NCBI GenBank assembly: GCA_039964455.1
Contig: JBDVXK010000013.1
Location: 434,001-498,000 of the forward strand
DNA from: CALJFL01 sp039964455
GTDB lineage: Bacteria > Pseudomonadota > Gammaproteobacteria > Pseudomonadales > Halieaceae
DNA: 64,000 bases
Direction: 5' to 3'
Below the pieces are notes generated by a model that was not told where the DNA came from, did no database searches, and saw only the letters and a list, made by a program, of their open reading frames with translations. Numbering within the stretch: position 1 is the stretch's first letter; the number at the start of each line of letters is the position of its first letter. Shown one piece after another: positions 17,504 through 26,627 of this stretch. Both the position numbers and the translations under genes were made by a program.

Positions 17504-19905
17504 TGGCGAGTAAAACGGACATCGTTTCTCTCAAGTGGGTCATTGGTCTGATGAACAAGCAGGCCGAGAATGCCGAGGCGGCGCTGGTTGAGTACAGCAA
17601 AGATACCCGCCAGAAGCAGCCTCTGTTGCAGTGCATGTGGGCGGTTCACCAGATTACATCCACGCTGCGCGCCCTGGGTATCCGAAAGGGCGAGATGCTC
17701 TCCATAGAAATGGAGCGCACGCTGAATTTCCTCTACAAAGACAAGGTTCTGGGTGAACGTCGCAAGCTGGCCATGGGCGGCTTGATGCAGGCGTTGAAAG
17801 TGTTGCCTGCCTATCTGGCCCACGTGCAAAGTGCGCGGGAAGATACCGGCCGGGGCCTGGAGCAGCATGTTAACGATCTTCGGCGATGGGTAGGAGAGCG
17901 GCCTCGTCCGCAGGCGTTCTTCTTTCATATTGATGTCCCTGAAGACGCGGGTATAACAGCTGGTGCAACACCTGCATCGGATGAAGAAATAAAAAGCCGC
18001 GCCAACGTGATGTTGGCTCTGTATCTTGAGATGGCGAAGCTGGCATTGCGTAAGCGCAATGTGGCCGAAAGCATGAAGACAGTGGCCCGGATTGCCAAAA
18101 AGATGCAGACGCTGTTTGCCGGTACCGAACCTGAGCGATTCTGGTTTACGCTGATTGGTATCTGTGAAGGAGTTGCAGGTGGCCTCATCGTTCCTGATGA
18201 GTGTGTCGCCCAATTGTTCAAGACGGGTGCCTTTATGATCAAGCACGCCCGCGAGCAGGGCGGCGAGATTGATCCGTCTGTTGATTATCGCGGCAGCATT
18301 CAGCAAATGCTGTATTACGTTGCCTCCTGTAAAGCCCGCCCCGTTCATATCGCCAGCATTCGTGACGCGTTTGCGATTGATGATAATACGCTGGCAGAGG
18401 CCAATAGCGGATTGGTGCACCTGGATGCACTAATCACGGCTTTGAATGGCGCGCTGGATAATCTCAATAACGTAGTTGATTACATAACGTCGAATGATCT
18501 GGCGATCGCTGCTGGCGAAGAAGACGACCCGATTGAAAGTGTTGCCCTGGAGGGTATTGAGCGAGCGCAGCACAGGCTCAACGCCGCCGGCCAGGTTGCT
18601 CATGCAGAATCGCTTGAAGCGGTTTATGAAAAATTGCAGCAGCTTTATGGTGGTATGTACAAGAACGACCCGGAGCGAGTGGAGCAATCCATCACAGGTA
18701 TCGTACGCGCTATTGTCGACGTTAAGCTGGACCTGGAATACAAATTGGAGCACGGTGTTTGTAGCTCCTTCTCCAGCCGTGAGTTTGAGCTGCGCGAAAG
18801 TGTTGTATCCGCGACATTCTCGCAGATGTCTCTGGTAGAGAATCACCTGCATGAAATTCTGCGCAAGAAAGCGCTGGATGCCGCGCTGAAACAAAAGCCC
18901 CTGAGTGTTGAAAGCACCATGCAACTCACTCTGGCGCTGAATCGCTATCTCAATAAATCTGATCAGGGACATGAAGCCCTGCGTCAGGCTGTTCGGGATG
19001 CTGATCAAGGTGAGCCAGATCTGGATCTGCTTTGCGAGCTGGCGCGAGAATTCTTCGACCAGCTCGATGATACCCCGGAGCGCAAGGGCATTCGTATGTC
19101 CATACAGTTGTTGGGCGAAATCGCCGGGGCTCTGTCCTTTGCTGGTATGGAACGTGAAGGGCGGGTGATTGAACAATGTGGCAATTGGCTTGAGGCCGCG
19201 AGCAAGGCAGGCAGCGTACGTGAAGATGAAGCCTTCCGCTGTTTTGCTGATGCCTTTGCCCAGATAGAGCTGCATTTGCAGCGCTCTATCATTGATCCTC
19301 TGGACGATACTTCGCACATGATCGCATTTGCGGAGCAGCGCTCTTCAGAGTTGGAAAACTGGATTGAGCAGTTGTCCCCCGGTGCAGACGCCTTGGAAGG
19401 CGATAGCGTACAGGTTCAGAACCTGGTTCAGGATGGCAACATTCCCGCCGAATTCCGTGATGTGTTCATAGAGGAAGCGGAGGAGATTATTGAAGAACTC
19501 AACCGCTTATCTACTGTCTGGTTGCTTGACCCCTTCCCCAACGAAAATTTGCGCGATATCAGGCGTCACTTTCATACATTCAAAGGTAACGGCCGTGCTG
19601 TTGGCGCAAATGTATTGGGTGAGCTTGGCTGGGCGGCACAGGACATGCTGGATCGCGTACTGGACGGCGAATTGGCGTGTGGAGATAACATCCAAAAATT
19701 GCTGGAACAACTGGTAGCCAGCTTGCCGGCACTGGTAGATGCCTACAAAACACCCGGAGCAATGGATGTCAGCGTGGTACGGGAGCTGACCAACCAATGC
19801 TTTGAGATCGCCAGAACCGGTGGTGCCGACCTTGCTAAAGGCATGCCGGCAGCGGAAACGCGCAGCACTGTTACAGCTGACGTACAACATCAGCCATTGG
19901 CCTAG
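17503..19905 (+). CDS. N-terminal half of a split ChpA: Hpt scaffold protein
   Basis: An 800-residue protein corresponding to the N-terminal part of ChpA, the large hybrid kinase of Pil-Chp systems. The first about 130 residues (SLKWVIGLMNKQ onward) match the ChpA N-terminal helical domain. The middle is a long helical scaffold with possible degenerate Hpt folds. A clear Hpt domain lies at about residues 650-745 with the phospho-accepting His691 in HTFKG. No kinase ATPase, CheW or receiver domain is present; these are in the next gene. GGAGG at 17491-17495 supports the ATG. In Pseudomonas one ChpA polypeptide carries all these domains, so here it is divided in two. Both halves look intact, without signs of a recent frameshift. 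Confidence 0.82.
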   Translation: MASKTDIVSLKWVIGLMNKQAENAEAALVEYSKDTRQKQPLLQCMWAVHQITSTLRALGIRKGEMLSIEMERTLNFLYKDKVLGERRKLAMGGLMQALKVLPAYLAHVQSAREDTGRGLEQHVNDLRRWVGERPRPQAFFFHIDVPEDAGITAGATPASDEEIKSRANVMLALYLEMAKLALRKRNVAESMKTVARIAKKMQTLFAGTEPERFWFTLIGICEGVAGGLIVPDECVAQLFKTGAFMIKHAREQGGEIDPSVDYRGSIQQMLYYVASCKARPVHIASIRDAFAIDDNTLAEANSGLVHLDALITALNGALDNLNNVVDYITSNDLAIAAGEEDDPIESVALEGIERAQHRLNAAGQVAHAESLEAVYEKLQQLYGGMYKNDPERVEQSITGIVRAIVDVKLDLEYKLEHGVCSSFSSREFELRESVVSATFSQMSLVENHLHEILRKKALDAALKQKPLSVESTMQLTLALNRYLNKSDQGHEALRQAVRDADQGEPDLDLLCELAREFFDQLDDTPERKGIRMSIQLLGEIAGALSFAGMEREGRVIEQCGNWLEAASKAGSVREDEAFRCFADAFAQIELHLQRSIIDPLDDTSHMIAFAEQRSSELENWIEQLSPGADALEGDSVQVQNLVQDGNIPAEFRDVFIEEAEEIIEELNRLSTVWLLDPFPNENLRDIRRHFHTFKGNGRAVGANVLGELGWAAQDMLDRVLDGELACGDNIQKLLEQLVASLPALVDAYKTPGAMDVSVVRELTNQCFEIARTGGADLAKGMPAAETRSTVTADVQHQPLA

Positions 19906-19950
19906 TAGCCACGTCACCACGTATTGCGAATAGGTACAGGGAGAAAAATC

Positions 19951-22900
19951 GTGCATTCAGATAATAATCATAAGCCGGCAACGTCCGGCAAGCCAGAGGG
20001 CTTCGGTGAAGACTCTCTTGATGTAACGCTGGACTGGTTGCTCGACCAGGACCTGGCGGACGCCGATGAAACCTTGTTCACACTGGGAGTTGAGCAGGCT
20101 TTCGACACAGACCTTACGGAAACAGAAGCGGCGATGGCAGCCAGACCCATGATTGGCGGTAATACCCAGGCCGACGCACTTGCCGGCTTTGTGGAGGAAG
20201 AGATTGTTCTTTCATCGGTAGGTGAGACCAGCGACATCTATGCTTCAACCAGCCAGCCGGGTGTTGATGAAAAAACAGAGTCTACCCCTTCGGCTGTCGT
20301 GCTTAACCCAAACGTCCAACCCAAAAGCAGCGTGCAGGTAAACCCGTTGGAAGAAGGGCTGGATATACTGGGGCTGGATGACAACGATGATATCGGCGAA
20401 AAGCCGCTGGTTATCAAGCGAGCGCGGCAAGAGGTTGAGCCCAAAGTTAGCGCCCCGGCAGAAGCCGTCGCCAATTTGAACCTTTCTGCTACTGACGGTG
20501 AACTACAAGCGGAAGAGGCTGCAGTAACCCCCACTGTTATTCAGTCGAACGCAGACAATAGTGCAGAATTGGCTATGTCAGAGGCGGCGGAGCTGGATCA
20601 GCTAATCGATAATGAAACAGCTAAAACCGAGAGCGCTGATTTTGCGGAGCTTGATCTTGTCGCGCAGGCGCAAGGATTGGATGCAGGCCCAGATGCCATA
20701 GATGAGAATCAGGCTCTCGACTTCACGCTTGAAGAGCTCTATGCGCAGGACAATGGCGCTTCGGATGAAATCTCCTTCGACCTTGAAGTTTCGGCATTTG
20801 AAACAACTGAGTCCGATTACCTCGATATTGAAGCTATAGAAGCTATTGAAGGCCTGGGTGCCGATAATAAAGAAATCGATATTCCTGAAGCGGGCAGCTT
20901 GGTTATGCAAGCTGAAATGATGGAGCCCAGCCAGACCGAAACCACCGCGGTAGAACCTGCCGCAGTGGAACCTGCCGCAGTGGAGCAAGCGGCAGAAGAG
21001 CAGCCCGCAATTGAGTTTCCGCAGGAAGCAGAAAGCGCCGATGATCACTCCAGCGTCTTTGATTATGTAGCGTCCCAGTCCTTACCCTCCGACGAGCATG
21101 AGTTCGACCAGTTCCTTTTGCGTGGTGAGCACCTCGCGGATATTGGTGAAGACCTGGGCGAGCTTGCCGTACAGCACACTGAAGGCGTCGCATCGCTGGA
21201 TACCGAGATTTCTGCCGATATCGATTACCACGATGACTTTACTGTCACCGGTGCTTTCAGCGCCCAAGCGATAACCTCGGTCACCGAAGTAATTGCAGAT
21301 GTGATGGAGGAACTCACCGTAGCGGTTTCCGCCAGGTTGATTGACCTTGGCTATAAAAACGACGAGCTGAACCTGTCCTTCATGCTGGGCGGTGATGCGG
21401 AAGCCATTGCCGAATGCCTTGGCAATGGTTTTGCGCCAATTACCCAGATTAATTCGCAATTGCCTGCAGCCATGAGTCATCTTGGGCAGGAAGCGATAGA
21501 TGCTATTTATATCTCCATTGCCAATGGCAATGAAAACAATGATTGGAATCGTATCTTCTCCGAAGATTTTCCTGCTGCCGCTCCCACCCTGTTGTTGGAG
21601 CAGCTGTCGCAAATAAGCCAGGGAGAATCCATCGAAGCTGCCTTCAATGACGAGCCCGCGTTTGACCCACTGTCACTGGACAGTGATGGTGACGAGCTGG
21701 GCGATACTCTTGGTGTGTTGGGCGCGGTCTCAGACGCTTCGCTGGATGATTTCGATTTTCTCGATACGAACGCCAGCGATAGCGGCGAGGGATTCGAAGC
21801 GACATTGGATGATGCATGGGTCGAATTGCAGGCGAGTGAGGAAGAAACCGCAGAGCCTGCGCAGGCAGTAGAAGTTTTTGACGACGACTTGTTCAGTGAT
21901 GACGCAATGGAAGCCCTTAACGGTATGTCGGGTGAGGAAGATACCGATCTGGATTCCCTGTTCAAGGGATTGGGTGAAAGCCCGGTGGATATAGATGACG
22001 TGTGTGGCATCGCTGTTGATGCTTTTGAGTCGAACAGTCCCGCATCCAACGAACAGGTTGCGCCGGAGCGAGAGCCTTTGGTCGCATCAGAACCGGCAGA
22101 GCCTGAAGTAGATGACAGCGATATCAACCAACAGTGGTTCATGCCTGCCGGTATTGAGTTCAGCTACACCAGCCAAAGTTCCACTGAGTTATTTGCAGAC
22201 TTTCTCGATGCCTTCCTCGAAGAGGGCGCACTGGAACTGGAGAAGCTCGAAGACGCAATCTGTGTGTGGGAAAAAGACATAAACAGTGAAGCGGCTTTTG
22301 CGCCTGTTTCCAGAATCTTGCACACCTTGAAGGGAATCGCCAAGGGCGTTGGTCTGCAACGCTATGGAACCTTGATACACAATTTTGAGACCCTGTTGGA
22401 TAAATTGCCGAAGCCTGCCGACGATTGTTCGGGCTACTTCCGTATTGTTAACCTTTGGCTGGATGCGGCTATACGTGGATTCGAACAGATAGAGGATAGC
22501 CGCGCCGATGTAGAATCAGAAATTCCACAGCCGCCTGCTGGCGCAGTGTCTGTAATCGAGACCGCTGTTGTCGTAGAAGCAGAGGTCGACAATCACTCGG
22601 TGCTGAACGAGACTGCAGAGTCCGCCACCGTAGAGGCCGATAGTTCGCCCACGCAAACAGCAGAGCTTGGTGAGCCGCGGCCAGAGCAGAAAAAGCAGGC
22701 TGCATCGCGGGCGAAAGACAAGCAACTCGCCGACGAAGGCGCTAAAACGTTGGCAGCTCAGCAGACAATCCGCATGACGCCGGATGCGGTTGATCATCTG
22801 ATGAACCTTACTAACCAGGCGCAACAACTTGGTGTGCGTTCCTCTCAGGGCACAGTCAAAGGGAAATTGGCCACCGCTGAACTACAGGGCCGGCTCACCT

Positions 22901-24573
22901 CTATTCGTTCGCATATTTCCAAAATTGCCGACCGCTCATTGCTGAATGTAAAAGCTCACGCAGGGCAGGCCATTGGGGAGATGGATGCGCTGGAGATGGA
23001 CCAGTATTCCGAGCTACAGGAGGCTGCCAATATTCTCAGGGAGGGTGTTGAAGACCTGGGCGATCTTATTCAGTTGTGCAGTCGACAAAGTATCATGGTT
23101 GAAGCGCTGCTTAAGCAACAGGCTTCGGTAGTGGCCTCGCTGCGCTCCTCTATTCAGGGTGCTCGGGTTATACCCGTTTCACGGCTGATGCCCGGCTTGC
23201 GACGTATTGTCAGAACTGTCGGAGCAGAGCTGGGCAAGGCGGTAAACTTTCGCGTTATTAACGAAGTAGGCAGCCTTGATCGCGATAACTTTAATCGCTG
23301 TCAGATCATTCTGGAGCACATGGTGCGCAACGCGCTCGACCATGGCGTAGAGTCTCCTGATGAAAGAGTGGTTGCTGGCAAGCAAATGACAGGAAGGATT
23401 ACTGTCGATGTTAGCAAAGAAGGCGGCGACTATTTGATCACGCTGGCCGATGACGGCCGGGGTATCGACCCTGACATGATGCGCGAGGTGGCCTTTGAAA
23501 AAGGGCTGGATCTCAATATTGCAGACTTGACCGATGAAGAAGCGCAGCGCCTGATATTTCATAAAGGCTTTTCAACCGCCACTGAGCTCAGCGAAATTTC
23601 AGGCCGCGGTGTGGGTATGGACATAGTGTTTTCCGAGCTGCAACAAATTGGCGGCGACATCGAGATAACTTCCGATGTAGGACAGGGCACAACCTTTAAA
23701 ATACGCATCCCATCAAACATTACGGTAAATGGTGCGCTGCTGGTGAATGCAGGTACTGCATCCTATGCCGTTCCTCTGGATGGCCTGGTAGCGGTAGAGC
23801 ACGTGCCTGCCGATGAGTTCTTTGCCCGACTTGAAAGCGGTGAGCCGTTGCAACTGTTCGGAATGGATTGCGAGACAGGTTATCTGGGAACAATCTGCGG
23901 CGGCGAGAACATACCACCGCGCAAGGCGTGGGGAAACACGGTGCCGGTCATTATTGCCGGTAATGACGATCGCTTTATGGCCATTGCTATCGACGGTTTG
24001 GAGCAGGCCCTGGAACTGGTTATTCGGTCCCTTGGCAACCAGTTCTCCGCGGTACCGGGTATTGCTGGCGGAGCGACTACGGCCGACGGACAAGCGGTAG
24101 TGGCCCTTGATCTCAATGCGCTGGTGAGTTCGCTGGATGCCGATGGCGTTAGCGTTGCTTCAACCGAAACTGAACGCGCGCAGGAGAGGATGATGGTTCT
24201 GGTGGTTGATGACTCGCGGACGCAGCGTATGGTCGCAACCAGTCAGTTCGATTCATTAGGCGTAGAAACAGTGACTGCCGAAAATGGCCTGGTGGCGATC
24301 GAACTGCTGAATACGGCTCACAAGCTGCCCGACGTTATTCTGCTGGATATCGAAATGCCGGTTAAGGACGGTATACAAACCCTGCGCGAAATTCGTAAAT
24401 CGAACAAGTACAGCCATATACCCGTGATCATGGTGACCTCCCGTACCGGAGCAAAGCATCGCAAACTGGCAGAGCAGGCCGGCTGCAGTGGTTACATGGG
24501 TAAGCCCTTTAACTTCCCACTGTTGGTGCAGGACATTAACAGGCTGACCGGCCGTCAACTTGAGCTGGTTTAG
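19951..24573 (+). CDS. chpA: C-terminal half of a split ChpA: CheA-type hybrid kinase
   Basis: A 1540-residue hybrid histidine kinase. About the first 740 residues are acidic and low in complexity. An Hpt domain follows with His791 in HTLKG. Next come the dimerisation helices and a HATPase with HMVRNALDHGV (near 1122), DDGRGID (near 1168) and SGRGVGMD (near 1219). A CheW-like domain lies at about 1250-1390. A C-terminal receiver starts at VLVVDDSRTQR and has phospho-acceptor Asp1466. The GTG start at 19951 is favoured over the upstream TTG at 19924 because AGGGAG lies 7 bp before it. The gene starts 45 bp after the other ChpA half; together they total about 2340 residues, near the size of Pseudomonas ChpA. 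Confidence 0.88.
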   Translation: MHSDNNHKPATSGKPEGFGEDSLDVTLDWLLDQDLADADETLFTLGVEQAFDTDLTETEAAMAARPMIGGNTQADALAGFVEEEIVLSSVGETSDIYASTSQPGVDEKTESTPSAVVLNPNVQPKSSVQVNPLEEGLDILGLDDNDDIGEKPLVIKRARQEVEPKVSAPAEAVANLNLSATDGELQAEEAAVTPTVIQSNADNSAELAMSEAAELDQLIDNETAKTESADFAELDLVAQAQGLDAGPDAIDENQALDFTLEELYAQDNGASDEISFDLEVSAFETTESDYLDIEAIEAIEGLGADNKEIDIPEAGSLVMQAEMMEPSQTETTAVEPAAVEPAAVEQAAEEQPAIEFPQEAESADDHSSVFDYVASQSLPSDEHEFDQFLLRGEHLADIGEDLGELAVQHTEGVASLDTEISADIDYHDDFTVTGAFSAQAITSVTEVIADVMEELTVAVSARLIDLGYKNDELNLSFMLGGDAEAIAECLGNGFAPITQINSQLPAAMSHLGQEAIDAIYISIANGNENNDWNRIFSEDFPAAAPTLLLEQLSQISQGESIEAAFNDEPAFDPLSLDSDGDELGDTLGVLGAVSDASLDDFDFLDTNASDSGEGFEATLDDAWVELQASEEETAEPAQAVEVFDDDLFSDDAMEALNGMSGEEDTDLDSLFKGLGESPVDIDDVCGIAVDAFESNSPASNEQVAPEREPLVASEPAEPEVDDSDINQQWFMPAGIEFSYTSQSSTELFADFLDAFLEEGALELEKLEDAICVWEKDINSEAAFAPVSRILHTLKGIAKGVGLQRYGTLIHNFETLLDKLPKPADDCSGYFRIVNLWLDAAIRGFEQIEDSRADVESEIPQPPAGAVSVIETAVVVEAEVDNHSVLNETAESATVEADSSPTQTAELGEPRPEQKKQAASRAKDKQLADEGAKTLAAQQTIRMTPDAVDHLMNLTNQAQQLGVRSSQGTVKGKLATAELQGRLTSIRSHISKIADRSLLNVKAHAGQAIGEMDALEMDQYSELQEAANILREGVEDLGDLIQLCSRQSIMVEALLKQQASVVASLRSSIQGARVIPVSRLMPGLRRIVRTVGAELGKAVNFRVINEVGSLDRDNFNRCQIILEHMVRNALDHGVESPDERVVAGKQMTGRITVDVSKEGGDYLITLADDGRGIDPDMMREVAFEKGLDLNIADLTDEEAQRLIFHKGFSTATELSEISGRGVGMDIVFSELQQIGGDIEITSDVGQGTTFKIRIPSNITVNGALLVNAGTASYAVPLDGLVAVEHVPADEFFARLESGEPLQLFGMDCETGYLGTICGGENIPPRKAWGNTVPVIIAGNDDRFMAIAIDGLEQALELVIRSLGNQFSAVPGIAGGATTADGQAVVALDLNALVSSLDADGVSVASTETERAQERMMVLVVDDSRTQRMVATSQFDSLGVETVTAENGLVAIELLNTAHKLPDVILLDIEMPVKDGIQTLREIRKSNKYSHIPVIMVTSRTGAKHRKLAEQAGCSGYMGKPFNFPLLVQDINRLTGRQLELV
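20953..20982 (+). repeat. Two 15-bp tandem repeats in the kinase linker
   Basis: The unit GAACCTGCCGCAGTG occurs twice in a row and encodes alternating Ala-Val-Glu-Pro-Ala residues. Related degenerate units flank it. It lies in the acidic linker of the ChpA-like kinase and is a likely site of repeat-number change between strains. Confidence 0.7.
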
Positions 24574-24587
24574 GACTAGGTAAACTG

Positions 24588-25019
24588 ATGGAAGAGATAA
24601 CAGCACAACATTGTGTATTGCTACCGTGTTCCGAGGATGAGCGTTGGGCGGTGCCGCAGAATTGTCTTGCGGAAATCATTACCTATAACGGTGACGACGA
24701 ACAGCCGCCGGCGCAGATTAATTGGCGCGGCGAGATCATTCCTGTGCTCGACTTACAGCAGTCAGGCTCAGCGCCCTGGCGTGGCCGGCTCATTGCGGTC
24801 ATGCTGGGTTTGCAGGGCGAAGGTCTGGATTACTGGGGGCTGGCCTTACGGGGTGAAGGCCTGACAGCAATTAATCTGCAGGAGTCTGCGGTGCAGGATC
24901 TGGAGCAGGTGACAGCGCAGCACAGTAGCGCATCCTTTCGCCTTGGCGAGCAGGAATATCAGGTTCCCGATTTATTGGCCCTACAAAAGCATATGACGGA
25001 AGCTCATGCGGCTGGTTAG
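24588..25019 (+). CDS. chpC: ChpC-like CheW-domain protein
   Basis: A 143-residue CheW-fold protein. The sequence WAVPQNCLAEIITY, then INWRGEIIPVLDL, then YWGLALRGEGL follows the strand pattern of CheW proteins such as ChpC. It is the second CheW-like protein of the cluster and probably an accessory coupling protein for another receptor or for the split kinase. It starts 14 bp after the kinase stop. Its 3' end overlaps the open frame of the next gene, so it belongs to the same operon. Confidence 0.8.
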   Translation: MEEITAQHCVLLPCSEDERWAVPQNCLAEIITYNGDDEQPPAQINWRGEIIPVLDLQQSGSAPWRGRLIAVMLGLQGEGLDYWGLALRGEGLTAINLQESAVQDLEQVTAQHSSASFRLGEQEYQVPDLLALQKHMTEAHAAG

Positions 25020-25059
25020 TGCGAATCCGGCACCCGCAGGTAGTAAAGAGGTAGGCAAG

Positions 25060-25461
25060 GTGGAACAGTTGCATTTAGAAACCGTAGTCCGAGAAATCGA
25101 AAATGCGTTTGGCGCCGAGCAACCATTTACGGACAGGCCACTCACTGAGTTGGAGACCGAGGTGCTCGCCGGTGTGTTCGGAGATGAGGGCTTTCAGCGC
25201 TACACTCAGGATCTGGTCAATCGACAGATTATTCGTGACTACCTGACTAACGCTGTAATGCTGGAGAGCATACAGGATGACCGCTTTGCCGTTCTGGCTG
25301 GGCAGGCGGGAACGGTGAGTGGACGGGCTGCATTGTCCCTGCACATGCTGATGAGCGCGGTAGAGGACGCCAATGATATCCCCCTGAATGCAGGTGCCGG
25401 CTTGAAAAAGCTGCGGGTTTCACCTGGTTCTCCCCCTCAATTAGAGCTTATTCCGAACTAA
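25060..25461 (+). CDS. Hypothetical protein at the end of the chemosensory operon
   Basis: A protein of 133 residues with no recognised domain, signal peptide or membrane segment. The frame is open from an ATG at 25006 that overlaps chpC, but the GTG at 25060 has AGAGG at 25047-25051 and is the more likely start. The sequence is helical and acidic. It is the last gene on this strand before a 225-bp gap and is probably co-transcribed with the chpC-like gene. A role in the chemosensory system is suggested only by position. Confidence 0.6.
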   Translation: MEQLHLETVVREIENAFGAEQPFTDRPLTELETEVLAGVFGDEGFQRYTQDLVNRQIIRDYLTNAVMLESIQDDRFAVLAGQAGTVSGRAALSLHMLMSAVEDANDIPLNAGAGLKKLRVSPGSPPQLELIPN

Positions 25462-25686
25462 ACTCCCCAAGACTGCCGTGCAAATTTTGGCAGCGATTCC
25501 CGCCTGAACAGCACCAATTTTTCGTCTTCCTTAAAATTTTGGCAAAAAAAAGCACCCTTTCTAAAACTCATAAAAAAACCAGCCCTGGAATTATTGTCAG
25601 CTAAACCCCCCGTGCCTATAACAGTCTCAGGGCGCAAGAAACACGCGCGATCCAGAACAAATATAAGGCTAGCAAGGGGATATAAC

Positions 25687-26031
25687 ATGCTGACAATAAC
25701 GCCGACTGCGGATTTGGGTTGTAGCCAGGACAAAGGACTTGAAGTGTTTGCGGTGATTGAGGGGCGTAAGGTTTTTCTGCCCTCAGACGCCAAGTATGTG
25801 ATGCAGGACAAACGCGGGCTGTGGTTCTTTGCAGCGCGCAAGCCTCGTCCTACCGAGGGCGACTGGACACCGAACAAGACCAGTATTGCCTGCCTGACGG
25901 ATCGTGGTTATGTACGCGCACTTAAAACCGATACCAGCATTCCCTGGCTGGAAACCTGTCAGCGGACCATCAGGGTAGTAACAAGAAACAGTGATCGTCT
26001 TCCCGGTGAGGATGAAATCATTCGCCAGTAA
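25687..26031 (+). CDS. Hypothetical protein, 114 residues
   Basis: A small soluble protein I do not recognise. The frame extends upstream to 25594, but the ATG at 25687 has a good ribosome site (AAGGGGATA) and the upstream part has unusual composition. The sequence is rich in basic residues and has several Trp residues (LWFFAARKPRP, DWTPNK). There is no signal peptide or membrane segment. The 225 bp upstream are AT-rich with A and T tracts near 25536-25580 and may hold its promoter. It converges with the minus-strand gene at 26065. Confidence 0.55.
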   Translation: MLTITPTADLGCSQDKGLEVFAVIEGRKVFLPSDAKYVMQDKRGLWFFAARKPRPTEGDWTPNKTSIACLTDRGYVRALKTDTSIPWLETCQRTIRVVTRNSDRLPGEDEIIRQ

Positions 26032-26064
26032 GCCTGGCTTTCGGCGAAGGTTGCCGCTCTTCAG

Positions 26065-26589
26065 TTAATCAATTAACGCGTGGCTGGGATGCTGCGCGTA
26101 TTCACACCAGGTAGCAACGGCCTCTGCATTATCCGCCAGGATAGAAACAAGGTCGTTTTCCAGACGCTTATAGGCGTCCTGCCAAACTTTTATATGAACG
26201 ACCATCGCGCAGCGTTGTCGCATAGGCATGCTGTGCGGAAGGTTGAGTGGGTCGAAGGCCTGATTCTTGAAGCCATGGCTAAGAACAGCTGACACCACTT
26301 CGTCCTGCTTGCTGTCGTTGAGCTCGCCTTCGAAGCGACGTATGGGCATGGTCAGCTTGCTTCGTTCTGGAAAGTCAGGGTCGACGATGATGTTGTGAAC
26401 CCAGAGCGGTAACTGTTTTCTCAGTCTGGACATTAACTCCTGTCGCGACAGCATGGTGACTTGCTGGCTGGTCATAGCCGGTGCCACGCGCTGAAAGGAC
26501 AGTTCGTTGCGGGTGTGAAAACCGTGACCGTGAAAGCAGGACATCCGTGCCCCTACCAGGGCGATATGGGTGAGATGAAATTCAGACAT
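26065..26589 (-). CDS. Hypothetical protein, 174 residues
   Basis: A soluble protein without recognised domains. The N-terminal 30 residues are rich in His (HLTHIALV, CFHGHGFH). The rest is mixed helix and strand, with a C-terminal helical part (VHIKVWQDAYKRLENDLVSIL). There is no signal peptide. It lies 38 bp downstream of the TonB-domain gene on the same strand and may share its transcript. No function can be suggested from the sequence. Confidence 0.55.
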   Translation of the reverse strand: MSEFHLTHIALVGARMSCFHGHGFHTRNELSFQRVAPAMTSQQVTMLSRQELMSRLRKQLPLWVHNIIVDPDFPERSKLTMPIRRFEGELNDSKQDEVVSAVLSHGFKNQAFDPLNLPHSMPMRQRCAMVVHIKVWQDAYKRLENDLVSILADNAEAVATWCEYAQHPSHALID

Positions 26590-26627
26590 ACAGGTATTCC
26601 ATTGCTTTCTTGTGAGTTCTCATGGGC

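Noticed and set aside
17497..19317. Long antisense open frames (307 and 295 codons) opposite the first ChpA half
   Set aside because: They have no domain match or ribosome site and mirror a clearly coding plus-strand gene; they reflect codon bias of that gene.
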